DNA from: Sequoia sempervirens
Lineage: Eukaryota > Streptophyta > Pinopsida > Cupressales > Cupressaceae
Reading direction: 5' to 3'
NCBI GenBank assembly: GCA_007258455.2
Contig: VDFB02047230.1
Location: 156,930,635 to 156,994,634 of the forward strand
Length of the DNA stretch: 64,000 bases
Part shown: one piece after another, positions 22,302-34,152 of the stretch
Layout of the letters: each line of letters begins with the position of its first letter
How positions within the stretch are numbered: position 1 is the stretch's first letter
The notes under the pieces: generated by a model
Seen by the model: only the letters and a program-made list of their open reading frames with translations
The model's database searches: none
Told to the model about the DNA's origin: nothing
Translations under genes and position numbers: made by a program

Positions 22302-25300
22302 CAGTGTTCCACGGAATTTCCTGAAGGGGACGCGTCCCCTATCGAGGACATGTCTCAGGGACGAGGGGACAAGGGGTCTAAGTTTGGGGACAGCGGCGGG
22401 GGGTCGGTAGGGGGCGGCACTGATATACATATGGTACTTGAATAACTAGTTATAAAAAGATGTTTCAAAATAACATTTCAAATTAAACTTTGGCAAATTA
22501 GTAAAATTGCAAATACTAACATTTTGAATACTTGAATACTATTAGTAATCAAATAAAATATTAAAATTTGACAAATGAAATTGTCGAATTTGAGATTTCT
22601 ATTATATGAATATCGAAAATATGACATGTCACATCATAATATCATATCCTAATGATAAAAATTATTACAATGAGTAGCATGAGTACATTGATATCATAAT
22701 CAAAATAAGTACAAAATGCAAAAATGTAGTTAAGGCAGGCCTCTAATCATCCCCAAACTCCTCATCACTTGAACTACTGGAAACCTCACAATCAAGCTCT
22801 ACCAAACTAACACTAACCAGCCCTGCATCTGAAGCCGAAACTGAAGCATCCTCATCAATCTGTTCTGGCTCCTCTAGCTCTACATCCCATCGTGTTGCTG
22901 GACTCTCTTTGTACAAAAGTATTTTGCGGTCAATGAGACGCAAAGCACTATGTACAGCCACAAGCTTCTCTGCTCTCCTAGAGGTAAGTTTGTTCCTCTG
23001 AAGAGAGTGGATGAAGCTATATGTAGACTAGTTCCTCTCAGCAGCTGAAGAACTAGAAACCTAAGATAACAATCGAATGACTAGAGTGGTAGTCACAGAT
23101 CCCAATCCATGGTAAATCCACCACAAAATTGGGTCCTCCTGTGCCATAGTTCACATATACATCTTGGCTGCATCTAAATAACCCCTAAGAGTGGCAAATT
23201 TGGTCCACTCAGTGCGAATCACACTCGCATCTACATCATCATACATCCTCTCAATGCACTTGAAGAAACCTTCCTTCACCTCTACATCCTCTATTGATGT
23301 CACTCTACCAGGCCAAGTCAAGTATCGCTTAGGATTAAGTGCATAGGCTGCCATGTGCAAAGGAGTGTTGAGCTTCTCCCATCTCCTGTGAATGATTGGC
23401 TGAAAGTGCTCGTGGCAGAATGCTAATGTGGGGTCCCTCTCTCGCACAACAACCCTCATCTAATCAAGCATAGAATCAATGCACTCATACACCTCTCCAA
23501 GGCTAGGTGCATCCGCATCCCCATACCTGATAACCTAGAAAACTGGTTTAATGATGGCGACAATATATTTTGCATCAACCCAAACACATTGCTCTTCATT
23601 GTATCCTTCACCCTCCTCCCCTACTTTGTCTTAGACTCAGCCCACCTACTCCAATTTGCTGTCATGACCATGAGTTGCAGTGCCTCTTGCAACTCAATCA
23701 TTTTGTCCAAGAGAATGAAATAGGAAGCATATCTCATATAAGTAGGTTTCAAGAACTCCTTAGCGAGGGTCCTGAAGAGTGCATGTGATGTGTGGTGGTT
23801 GCAGATAAACATCTGCACATCTCTCGCATCATTAACCACTGCTCTAATCCAATCAATCTTTCCCATGTCCTTGAGTGCATTGTTCATGGCATGCACACAA
23901 CATGGGGTCCACCAAATATGCCTATAAGTAGCCTCAACAAGTCTCCCTGCAACTTTGCACACATGTGCAGCATCTGTCACAACTTGGACCACATTTTGTG
24001 GCCCAAACTCCTCAATAGCATCCCTGAGAACCTCAAACTGAAAATCAGCATCTTTGTGATGCCCTAAACAATCAACTGCATTAAGAAATTATGGGCCCTC
24101 AATACATGTAACCATGATGTTAATGAGTGGACGATGGCTAATGTCCATCCACCCATCCATGACTATGCTGCATCCTATCTTAACCCAACACTCCTTCATC
24201 TTCTCCATCAACAAATTGATCTTGGAATAGTTCTTATCCAAGATCGTGGTCCTCAATTTCGTCTCACCTGGTGGCACATATGATGGTCCTCCCTTTGCCA
24301 CCATCGATATCATATCCTTATAATAAGGAGATCGGGCAACATGAAACGAGATGCCATTGGCAAAGAAGAACTTTCCAATGGCATCATCTATCTCATCCTT
24401 GAGCTGCACATTAAACAAATCTGCAATGGGGTTACTTTGAGAGTGACTTTACAATTTTCGTTTCCCCCTCCCCTCTCTTGCATAGGCACTAGAAGACCCT
24501 GGTGTCCCTCCTACTCTCGTTTGCAAAGTATAGTTGGATCTCTGTTGCTGGCTATGTTGAAGCTATGTCCTATGAACCAAAGTAGTAGGCACAAGTGCAA
24601 CTAGAGTATCATCAGGAACACCCCATAACTTATTTATTTCAACTTTGAATTTCATGTTTTCTGGTTTTGCCAAAAATTCACATATGCCCACACATTTTCC
24701 TCTAATGAAAAGGTGTTCATTGACTCTAGTGATGCTCCCATACCACCCCTCACCACAAAAGTGGCACTTCCACCTCCTTGTGCCACCAAATGTTGCCCCT
24801 TGCCTTCTTAGATCTTTAGTTGCAAATTGTTTGAGAGGGAATTTGGGATCAAAAGGTCCCTTTGCATACTTTGCCAATACTACAGAAGGGCGCTCTAAAG
24901 TACTTGCTTCACTTTCCATGGAACTAGTTTGGGCTTCATGCTCATCCCCATGGTCATCCCCCTTAGCCTCAGGTGCATATTCAAGATCAGTATCACTATG
25001 TGAATGAACCTCATCCTCACTCATGCTGATGTCATTAGAGCTCATTGTGACACTGCAATAAACAAATAAATTCTATAAGTGCCTAGTTTCAGCCTAGTTT
25101 AACAAATTTTAAAATTTCATGGTGAATCTTGATGGAAAGATGAAAAAAAAACAATGAGCCTTGAAATGAAAATTCAAAATATGAATATGCATTTGCAGCC
25201 ATCTATATGAAATTATGATTAATTTTTTAATAATCATTTCATTGACATGGCTGCAAATGCATATTGTTTTGATTTTCATTTCAATGCCCATTTCAAATAT

Positions 25301-25902
25301 CAAACTACATTTTCAAAATGAATGTAAAAACTTGGAAAACAAAACCAAAAAAAAATTGAAAAAACTTCAAAAAATAGTCATAAAACCCTACCTTGTGCTT
25401 GAAAAATCCTTCAAAATTGGTGTAGAATACTCCTCCTCTTCTTCTTCTTTCTCCTTCTCACCCCTCTTGCACTTGCAGCACCTCAAACTCACTCTTTCAC
25501 TCACTCTTCTCACTGGTTTTCCTCTTCTTCACCTAGCTGCTCCAAAACATCAAATGCATATGTGAGTAAGAAAATGAGCAATTAGAGTGTTTTATTTCAT
25601 TTAGAGGCTTTTAGATGGGTCCCACAAGCCTTTAGGGTTCGGCCCCAGGCACAAAGACCAATAAAAATAAAAGAAATTTAAAAAAACACGTTTTAAACCG
25701 TCCTAATGCAGGGGACGCCTGGGCGTCTCCAAGACGTCTCAAAGACACCCAAGCATTCCCCGCATCTCTGAGACGTTCTCGCGTCCCAGTGGTGGTGGAG
25801 GGACAGCGGAGGGACGTCTCCCAGCCGTCTCCAAGTCTCTGAAATGTCCAGGACATGGGGATGGCAAAAATTTAGGGGGGGATGCGTCCCCATGGAACAT
25901 TG
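22302..25902 (-). mobile_element. hAT transposon with broken transposase, 3601 bp
   Basis: Left terminus CAGTGTTCCACGG and reverse-complemented right terminus CAATGTTCCATGG form the inverted repeats. Perfect 8-bp target duplications TTATATAT flank the element (22294-22301 and 25903-25910). Each end also carries a GGGGACGCGTCCCC palindrome (perfect at 22326-22339, one change at the right end). Subterminal regions are GC-rich with many GGGAC and GTCTC motifs. The transposase is on the minus strand. A relic right end of the same family lies at 9336-9521. Confidence 0.93.
22743..25045 (-). pseudogene. hAT transposase pseudogene
   Basis: Translation starts at the ATG at 25043-25045 (MSSNDISMSEDE). 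Order of domains: acidic N-terminus; BED-type zinc finger near 24655-24800 (W-C-x2-C ... H ... C); DUF659-like region at 24089-24418, including MDGWMD with the first catalytic Asp; VVTDAAHVCKVAG at about 23950-23990 with the second Asp; LNPKRYL near 23330; and the C-terminal hAT dimerisation block (SAAERN ... IHS ... RNKLT) at about 22960-23060, then an acidic tail ending in EEFGDD. It would cut and paste the element. Stops at about 24560, 24440 and 24087 and one frameshift near 23570-23620 break it. The first half is in one frame and the second half in another. Confidence 0.88.
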
Positions 25903-25910
25903 TTATATAT

Positions 25911-27005
25911 GTTGAACATTTTGTCAGTAGTTTTAGTTTGTGACTAAGAGAGTCTAGTCGATGACAATGGGCCATCAATATCAACTATTTGTGCATAGCG
26001 TGGGAGAGCAAATACTCTCATGGTCAATACTAAGGACTTGAATAAGTGGCAATTGCCAAGTCCCAAGAAGTTACAAGAACATAACTTGGGTATTCAACGT
26101 CAAAAAAGTATAACGAGTCAAGTCGTTTACCGACTTAGTAAGGACTTGAACAAGTTGTAGTTGCTAAGGCCCAAGACGTTACGTGAACGTAACACCTCAA
26201 AAGTCAAAAAGACTTAATCAATCTAGTAGAATATTGACTTTAATGAAGACATCACTTTTTAAATGAAAATTTGTATGAAGAGTTAACCATTGGTCAAACA
26301 GTAAGTTTGGGCTAATACAAGGTCAAATAAGGTTCTCCAAGTCGAGTAGAGGTGGGTGAACGAACAACCCCACTCGTAAGTAGTGGTTGAATATATTTCA
26401 AAAACTTTGGCCGAGTGCAATAGTCTTTGCTTGCACTTGTCGGTTCACTGTGCTCCAAAGTTGCTTATCCAATCAGAAGTGTCATGCATAGTTAGAAGGT
26501 ATCCATAGTTATTGGTTGTATTGGGTAAGTAGGACACAACACCAAAGCTCAAATGGCAATACTAGGGGGTTCTTAACTATACTCTTCGTTGAAGGGTAGG
26601 GCCACTTCCAGCTAGGAAGGCGTGTGAGGGACCGCCGGTCTGTGGTTGGAGGTAAAGCACCTGGGTGATGCTCTCCCTCTTGCAGATGACATGTCGAGTC
26701 TTGTGAGACAGAAAGTATCCAGATATGGGATTTCTAACCTTGTTCTTTAAAAGTTAAATGCTATATCTTTATTTAATTGCAATCATTCATGTGGAAACTA
26801 TAAATGGAAAAGTTGCATATTCTTTTTAGTTTGAAAAGTAAAATGAGTTTATTATGAAATGCTTATGTATTCAAGTATGTAGTTGCAATTTCAATTATTG
26901 AAAGAAAAAAATTTACATCCTATTTTTATGGAATGGTTTAATTTACTTCATGGTTAAATTTCCTAGTAATTCTCTTGTTGTAAGGATGTGGTTGTCACAA
27001 TTCTC
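25911..27005. other. No recognisable gene; continuation of the unit interrupted by the hAT
   Basis: Degenerate repeats of GACTTGAACAAGT-G-AGTTGCCAAG-CCCAAGAAGTTAC occur at about 26030-26210 and resemble 22080-22160. The end contains the inverted match (26658-26680) of 20133-20155. Confidence 0.35.
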
Positions 27006-27010
27006 ACTAG

Positions 27011-28140
27011 AATTTTGGCACATTTTGGGTTTAGCCAGCAATTTTCAGATTGTATGAGGATTTACATATACACCCCCTCATTATCCATTTCTCTCAATGG
27101 CCAGAAGAGTAATTGGCTCAGATGTTCTTGAGGATTGAGATAAGGGAAAACTTCATTCCCTTACTTCTTTAGCATGATAAAGGAAACTCTTCTAAGAAGA
27201 TTTGTTCTCATTCAAATGTACTCCAATAGTTGCATATCAGACATAAAAATAACCAAGGAAAAGGATAAAAAAAAATCTAACATAGTATTCGCAAACATAA
27301 CTAGAGCTATCTTGCTCGAATTTTGACACATTTTGGGTTTAGGCAGCAATTTTTGAATTGGGTAAGGAGTTATTTGCGCAAATGCCTCATTCTCCATTGC
27401 TCTCAATGGCCAAAAGGGCTATTGGTTCACAACTTCCCAAGGATGAGACAAGGTGAAAATCTAAGCCCTTACTTATTCATCATGATGAGGGAAACCCTCC
27501 TAAGAAGCCTTGTTCTCAATCAAAAGGTGAAGAAGATGCAAGGGCTTCCAACAGTAAGTGGAGGACACATATATCCAAGTTCCCAACTTGCAAATGATAA
27601 CATATTATGCTCCAATAGTTGGATATCAAACATAAAATGAATCAAAGCAATTCTTCAACAACACCAAGAAGTCTTAAGATAGAGGGTAAAAAACAACAAA
27701 TCCCATAATATTTGTGAATGTACCTATACAAAAGAAAAAAGGATCCTCATGATTCTAGGTTATAAAGAAGGGATATTACCAATGGCATATCTTGGATTAC
27801 CATTGACTAGAAATATACAGTTGGGATTTGGGACAACATAATCAATAGACTCAATTTCAAGACAAAATATAGGACAACTAAAAGGCTTTTGTTTGCCAAA
27901 AGGGTCCAACTTCTAAGGGCTGTTCTTCAGGTTATACCTATCCATATGTTGGTCCTCATTTCTACACAAAACTTACTCTATGAAGAAACCAAGGAGAGTC
28001 ACAAGCACCTTTTATGGCCTAGCAGGAAATATCTAGCAGCAAACAGAGTAGGAGATTAAACATAAAAAATATAAAGGAATTCAACACTGCACTAGCATGG
28101 AGACTAAAAACAAATCTATCATTCCCTTAGGCCAGAATTC
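27011..28140 (+). pseudogene. LINE reverse transcriptase fragment with internal tandem duplication
   Basis: The frame at 27323-27640 reads GFRQQFLNWVRSYL, then RMRQGENLSPYLF (canonical RQGDPLSPYLF), then LANDNI in place of the catalytic FADD. At about 27785 another frame reads MAYLGLPLTRN, the YLGLPL motif after the RT core of L1-type plant LINEs. The first part is present twice: 27011-27258 is a diverged copy of 27319-27645 that lacks about 75 internal bases. Stops, frameshifts and loss of the second catalytic Asp make it non-functional. The 3' limit is uncertain because later sequence is too degraded. Confidence 0.7.
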
Positions 28141-30157
28141 TTTCATTTAAGTGTCTATATGAACCTCAAAAGGACCCACTAAAAATATCTTACCACATAG
28201 ATCTTCAAATTCACACAACAGATCGAACCAAGAATGTCAAAATTGATTCATGAAACCAGTCAGAAAAAACGAGCAGTAACAGCTATGAACTCTGGGAAAA
28301 TAGCTGGAGTGTTACCCCACTTTGGGTTGTCACAAACTTCAACAAATTTAAGATAAGTTACAACACAGGCTTATGACTATTCCAGATTACATTATTAGAG
28401 AAGGGCCAGCGGAGCTTAAAACCTACAAATTTTATGACAATAATTGCAGATTTTAAAACCCCAATGTAGCTGACTTAAGGAGGCTCTGATTGAATGCAAA
28501 ACTCAGATTCTCTAGTAACTAGATGTAAAAGTGTGGAAAACAATGAACACTAGGAAGTGCATGGCAAGCTCAACATACCAAGAACTTGCTAAGGAAAGAC
28601 AAAAACCTTCAAAAAGCAATCCTCCTCGGTATCCCACAAATTGGAGCCAACTTCATCAAACTATAAAGACATCTAGGGAAACAAATTAGTCTTCTGTGCT
28701 ACAAGCTGCCACCAACCTTAAGGCTTGCTGATATGTACTTTTATTGTACTATGCTTTGCAGTTCTAAAACTGCTGCTAAATACTTTTTGCACCACACAAG
28801 TATATTTCTATAGTTGTTAGTTTACTTTCTTTGGGTTGAAGCGCTATACCTCTCTAGACCTTTCTCTCATATCTCCCCCTTACAAGAGCTTTACCAGGTT
28901 GGAATTTGTCAACTTGGTTTTTGTAACTCATACCTTTCTTTTTATATACAAAATTCTTGTTTTATCTTATAAAATATGTATATACATTTTCAAAGCATAT
29001 ATGCAGTGCATGGTCCAATGGTATTTTATAAAAAAATTGGCTGTGTGGAGTTGCATGAGTAATGGAACAAATTCCAGATAGGAGTGAAGAATGAACCTTA
29101 TGCCTTATAAACCTATGTACTTTTGATCCATGGACTGATGATTAATCTGCCCTTAGGACCGTAAAGGATGTCACCAAATTTCAGAATAAGGAAGCATTCA
29201 TGGTGGTTGGGTTCCAAATGGTACACAAGGTACACATGAAGATGCAACTCCCTTTCAATGAGTTCGAGAAGTCCACTATTCTGAGGATAGACTACAAAGA
29301 TTTTGGTTTCCACAAAGCCCCAAACAGGTATTGGGGTTCACAAGGCTGATGAGGAATTTACTAAATATGCAAAAGAACTGAAAACATACAAAACTGCAGT
29401 TTTTTATGTGGCATTAGACCAATGTCAATACAAAATATGAGGGAAATTCCACACCCAAAGTTAAGCCTTGTATATTTGCTGGAATGCAAAACTATAAGTT
29501 TTATCTTAGTGTTTTCTGTCTTTCACAAGAAAATGCTTCTGAACACATACATCGATTAAATCTTTTGTTGAACACATAGATGGATTCAACAAAATAGAAA
29601 AATATAATTGCTTATCTTGAAAAGATGAAAAATAAAGATCAAACACTTCAACATATAATAACTCTTTCTCCATCTATAAACACAAAATGGATTTACATAC
29701 ATAGAGAAATCCCTGGCACACTTGTGCATATTTTTTACATGACATGCATCATATGTCAACTCTTTACATGGAATCTTGTTTCTCCAGTATGGAGTAGAGA
29801 TTGGAAAAATTCAAAAATGTAACAATTGGCAAACAAAACCAATTACTTGAATGACATGAGATGTGATATCAAGATTTTTCGCATTAAATGACCTTGATCC
29901 TTTAAATTTTACTCTGACTAGTATCAAGCAACATTGAGCTTCATGATGTTCAAACACATTTAATGCATATAAAACATGTTATCTTTACCTCTGTATCACT
30001 ATGGCTCAATCTCATAGGGAAAGACATTGCTTAATATTCTGTAATTAAGTTTTATTTATTGTCTTATAAATAAGGGCTGTTGAAAGAAATAGAAACTTGG
30101 AAGCATCAAATGTATGCAGAAGTATTGAACTATACAAAAGGTGAAGGGATTTCTGTT
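28141..30157. other. No recognisable gene
   Basis: Possibly degraded LINE 3' sequence to about 28720, then AT-rich DNA. Any further 3' exons of the carrier gene should lie on the minus strand in this direction, but I could not identify one. Confidence 0.4.
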
Positions 30158-30160
30158 CTA

Positions 30161-30316
30161 ACCGCCTATAGCTTCTCTTCCATAAGAGGATGCTTGCATT
30201 CGGACAATCACAACATCTGTTGGGTTTGCTACTGCACTTCCAACAATCCCTGCAGCTGACCCTGCACTAACCTTAATCCAAAGCGGTGTGTGTGTTGGGT
30301 CATCTCCACCTAAAGC
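30161..30316 (-). CDS. Mitochondrial carrier family exon (UCP/dicarboxylate-like), downstream exon
   Basis: After a splice acceptor (TTGAACAG, the AG at 30317-30318) the minus strand reads, in the phase left by the upstream exon, ALGGDDPTHTPLWIKVSAG..., then GIVGSAVANPTDVVIVRMQA. This is the start of a mitochondrial carrier repeat: helix, then the PxDxx[KR]x[KR] signature. The position that is normally Lys/Arg in the signature is Ile here (PTDVVIVR). These proteins exchange small metabolites across the inner mitochondrial membrane. The 3' end of the exon is uncertain: an in-frame TAG lies at 30158-30160, and a GT a few bases before it could be the donor. Function beyond the family cannot be told. 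Confidence 0.75.
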
Positions 30317-33242
30317 CTGTTCAACATGACTATGTCTGATTCACTATCATCCTTTCATAAAAATCCAAAATGTAATAAAAAAAATTGCCATGCTTGCATT
30401 TGGTGGAGTGCTACTGTACATGGGAGAGCAATATTTCTAATACATTATGACAATCATATTACTCTGAGAAAAATATTAAATATCAGACAAAGTGTCTCAA
30501 ATGGTTATATTCCAAGGCACATAATGTCATCTCTCAGACCCATATCTGGTATTGAACACGGTTAAGTAGATGGTGGCAATTCACATTTTCAATTTAGCAT
30601 ACTTAATCCATCTGAAGATTTTTTTTCACTGTCTTCATGATTCAATCAGCCAACTGGTGCCCTAATACTACTCTATTTAGGGAATATCTAGTTTTAAGTT
30701 TTGCCAGGCACTCCATCTATTCAATTCTAGGATGCACAGTTCCAATCTCCCATCTTTCATACATTATCCATATTTGACCCTAATCACTTTTTCAATGTTG
30801 CTTCCTGATAATTATTGTGTAAATTGCATTGTAGTTTTTTCACATGGATTATAAGAGAAATGTTTTTGATTGTTGCTGCAGCAAGATTTCCTTAACTTGC
30901 AATCCAATGACAGTAAGAATCATAAGAAAGAAGACTAAGATCAACGGCTTCTCTATCACTTATAAAATTCTGTCAAGTTACAGCTTTCGTGTTGAATGAG
31001 AAGAAGAGTAATATTTTTTATTATGTTCCAATTAGTCAACTACATTCTATCAATAATAGCTGTGATGCAGTTAAAAGGCCTTTAAAATATTTATGATTCT
31101 TGAATGAACAAGAATAGGAAGGATTTAGCATTTGACCACCAAAAGACACAACACTTACTGATCCATGTGGTAGATCAACTCAGCAGGTACTCACCACTGC
31201 TCTGGATCCCTGGAGCCATTTATGGACATCCACAAAATGTACAGAATCAAATGTGTTACAGCAAAAGCAAATGTAAATACTAAACAGAGTAGAGAAAATA
31301 TGCATTCATTCACACTAGAGAATAACATAGCCGTAAAGAACTGTGATCAGAATTCTATTGATCTGAAAAATAAAGGCATTCAAATCTCAGAAGAATCTGA
31401 ATCATATCACATCCACGTGTGCAAATGCACCACTACAATATTGCTATTGATGTTAAAGTAAAGCAGAAAATGACACCAAATAGCAGAAATAAGAAACACA
31501 AAAGGATGAAAGAACATGGTAAGGGCATTTGTACACTAAGTTGGACAAATCACTTTTCTGCAACATAGTATTTGAATTTTGAATTGATATTGAAAAGAGA
31601 TTGAATACAAAATGAGAGCATAGATCCCCTCTGTAATTAGACATCCTAACCCAAAATCATGGTGGTATTCCATCCATGGTTTTACATTAAGAAAGGGTAA
31701 CTAGCAAGCTTTTAAACGCAAAATATCACAAAATAAGCATACTCTGATACTACACTACTGCAATCCGATATGCAAATGAAGACTAAACAATTAAATAATT
31801 TTAAATAAACTTGTATGCTCAAAATTGTGTTGCACTTGCAGCTGCAAGTTGTAGATGAGGGAAATCATTTTTCCTTTAATAGATGTGATAACTTCATGGA
31901 TTTGTATGGATAATGAGAATAGATAAATTACAAAATGGAGAATAATAGTCTATATACAGACAAATCCTAGACCCAAAACAATATTTGTATGAATATAGAT
32001 TGATTACAAAATCCGGAATATATACCCTAATATAGACAAATCCTAAACCCAAAACAATGGTGATAGGAATACAGATTGACCACAAAATTGGGGATAAATG
32101 TCCTATTTGTAGACAAAACCTAGACCCAAATCAATGGCGGTTCGAACACATATTTATCACAAAATCGGGGATAAATATCCTATATAGACAAACTGTAGAA
32201 GGTAGACCCAAAACAATTATGATGTGAATATAGAACTGCCCTATATATAAATAAATCCCAGACCCCAAATTATGGTGGTGCAAATTGAGATCAATAGTAA
32301 AATCAGGGATCGATACCCTACATATAGACAAATCCTGGACCCAAAACAACGGTGCTATTCCCCTATATATCAACAAACCTAGCTCCAAATAACAGTGGTA
32401 TGAATTTTAAAAAGGTTACAAAATCAGGTATAAATACCCCGTATATAAACATATACTAGATCCAACCATATATATGTACAAATACTAGACCCAAAGCAAT
32501 GGTGGTGTTACACCATGCTAATTTTTTTCTTATGGGCACTGGAGATCAGGTGCCAGTTTGTTTGGAGTCAGACCATGAGTTGAACTTATTCCAGTGAGGG
32601 TAAGTTTCCTAGGATTTACCACAAATCCACAGACCGGGTGTTTAGTCACAGTATGATATTGAGCTTGGCATTCTTCTACCACCAAGTATTCACTTAACAC
32701 CACCTACTACCATTAACTAGGGTTCACAAAATGGACATGTAAACAATTTATTCCATATGACAGAAATAACAACGGTGTGGCTATGCTGAATGACCATAGT
32801 TCGTAGTATCACTCTAAGTGTATGCCACATGGTTCACTTATAAATTAGACGCATGTTATTGAACAAAAAGCACACAAGTATCTCTGAGCAATGTTAGGAG
32901 AGGAAAAAGAAGGGTGCTAACACATCAATCTTCAGACTTGCATCTCAAAGCCTGTGTCCTATTGTCAAAGCTTTTGTTATGTAACTGTATACGACCTTTT
33001 AAACCAACCTTGTAATGCAATTATTGTCAATCTACAATGTGCTAAAGGAAAAAAATATCAAAGTTTCCCCTGCTACTATGCCATCCTCGGTCTGAAAGTC
33101 CAGACAGCGTTAAGTCAATTTAATTTGTTTAAGCAAAGAGACTATTAATGTGAAGTAAATTCCCTATAACAGGTAACCTATGATAAGCAAACGATTGTTT
33201 GTATCAACCATGACTTCAAACTACAAAATCCTCATTACTTAC
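30317..33242 (-). other. Intron of the mitochondrial carrier gene
   Basis: The interval between the two in-phase exons, bounded by GTAAGT (donor, 33237-33242 on the minus strand) and AACAG (acceptor near 30317). It contains a 76-bp minisatellite and otherwise AT-rich sequence with no other recognisable gene. Confidence 0.65.
31930..32515. repeat. 76-bp intronic minisatellite
   Basis: Units start ACAAAATC-GGGATAAAT and contain AGACAAATCCTAGACCCAAAACAATGGTGG split by small changes. Starts at 31930, 32006, 32082 and 32159 give a period of 76-77, followed by about four more diverged or shortened copies. Minus-strand open frames across it are repeat-derived. Confidence 0.9.
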
Positions 33243-33392
33243 CCTCTTAAAAGGTTCATAGGCTCCCATGCGAATGCTAGAGTATGAAGCCTCTCGCATT
33301 AAGGCAGCTCCTGTGCCTCTCCATAACCCTCTCACCCCTTCTTCCCTGCCAATCTGAAAAAATCCTGACACGAGTCCTCTATATTGACGCTC
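33243..33392 (-). CDS. Mitochondrial carrier family exon (UCP/dicarboxylate-like), upstream exon
   Basis: This is a 150-bp exon, exactly 50 codons, phase 0 at both ends. It is bounded by an acceptor (TGTACAG at 33393-33399) and a consensus donor (GTAAGT at 33237-33242). It encodes ERQYRGLVSGFFQIGREEG, then VRGLWRGTGAALMREASYSS and IRMGAYEPFKR. This holds the EGxxxxWRG and xxLxRxxxYxxIRxGxYE features of the second half of a mitochondrial carrier repeat, closest in feel to plant uncoupling-protein/dicarboxylate carriers. It joins in phase to 30161-30316. Reading frame, splice sites and family motifs are intact, so the gene may be functional. Earlier exons should lie at higher coordinates, beyond or within the scaffold gap. 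Confidence 0.85.
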
Positions 33393-34052
33393 CTGTACAT
33401 TAAAATTTGTTCTTATGTTAGTAATAAACACTACAATGCACTAATGATATGATGATATCATCAATTAAGACAGCTTTAGGTACATTTGGCGCAAAGAAGT
33501 AATCTTATTTAATTAAATGAAATTATAACTTTTTTGGTTTGTGCATTTGAATCTCTTTATGGATTTTAAGGTTCTATTTATTTTTAATCGTTGCCTGCAG
33601 CAGGGATATCTATGTTTTCATTAGTTTTTCTTAAAACTTGTAAAACAAAGGATTCAATTTCTGAGATAATTCTCTCTAAATACTCACACAAAATATTTAG
33701 ATATTGATTTCAATTTTACCTAATATTGTAGGGAATAATCGTTTCCGAATTTTCTTACTAATTCATTAAACTTTTTCCGATTAAATGTATAAAATTTGGT
33801 TTTTCTTCCAATATATTTTTTATATTAGAAAGGAAAACCACCTCCAACCCATAATCAAGCCCAGGCAAACGCCTACTTTGTATTCCTTATGCTTAATTTG
33901 TTTGCATGGATAATCGTTCATTCCAAAAGAAATTTCTGCTGTTCTCCGCAGTCCACCAATTATAACAATTTCTTTAAACATAAATTAGCTACTTTTCTGA
34001 TTGCCATTCGTGCAGTCTCTTTTTCGTGGGTGAAACATTTAAAGAAAAAATA
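33393..34052. other. No recognisable coding sequence; probable carrier-gene intron
   Basis: AT-rich sequence upstream (minus-strand sense) of the carrier exon. No further exon was recognised before the gap. Confidence 0.4.
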
Positions 34053-34152
34053 NNNNNNNNNNNNNNNNNNNNNNNNNNNNNNNNNNNNNNNNNNNNNNNN
34101 NNNNNNNNNNNNNNNNNNNNNNNNNNNNNNNNNNNNNNNNNNNNNNNNNNNN
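34053..34152. other. Assembly gap, 100 N
   Basis: Exactly 100 N, the conventional placeholder for a gap of unknown length. Order and distance across it are not proven by sequence. Confidence 0.98.

Noticed and set aside
29113..29313. Minus-strand 66-codon frame considered as a further carrier exon.
   Set aside because: It does not resemble mitochondrial carriers, and no in-phase splice sites are visible.
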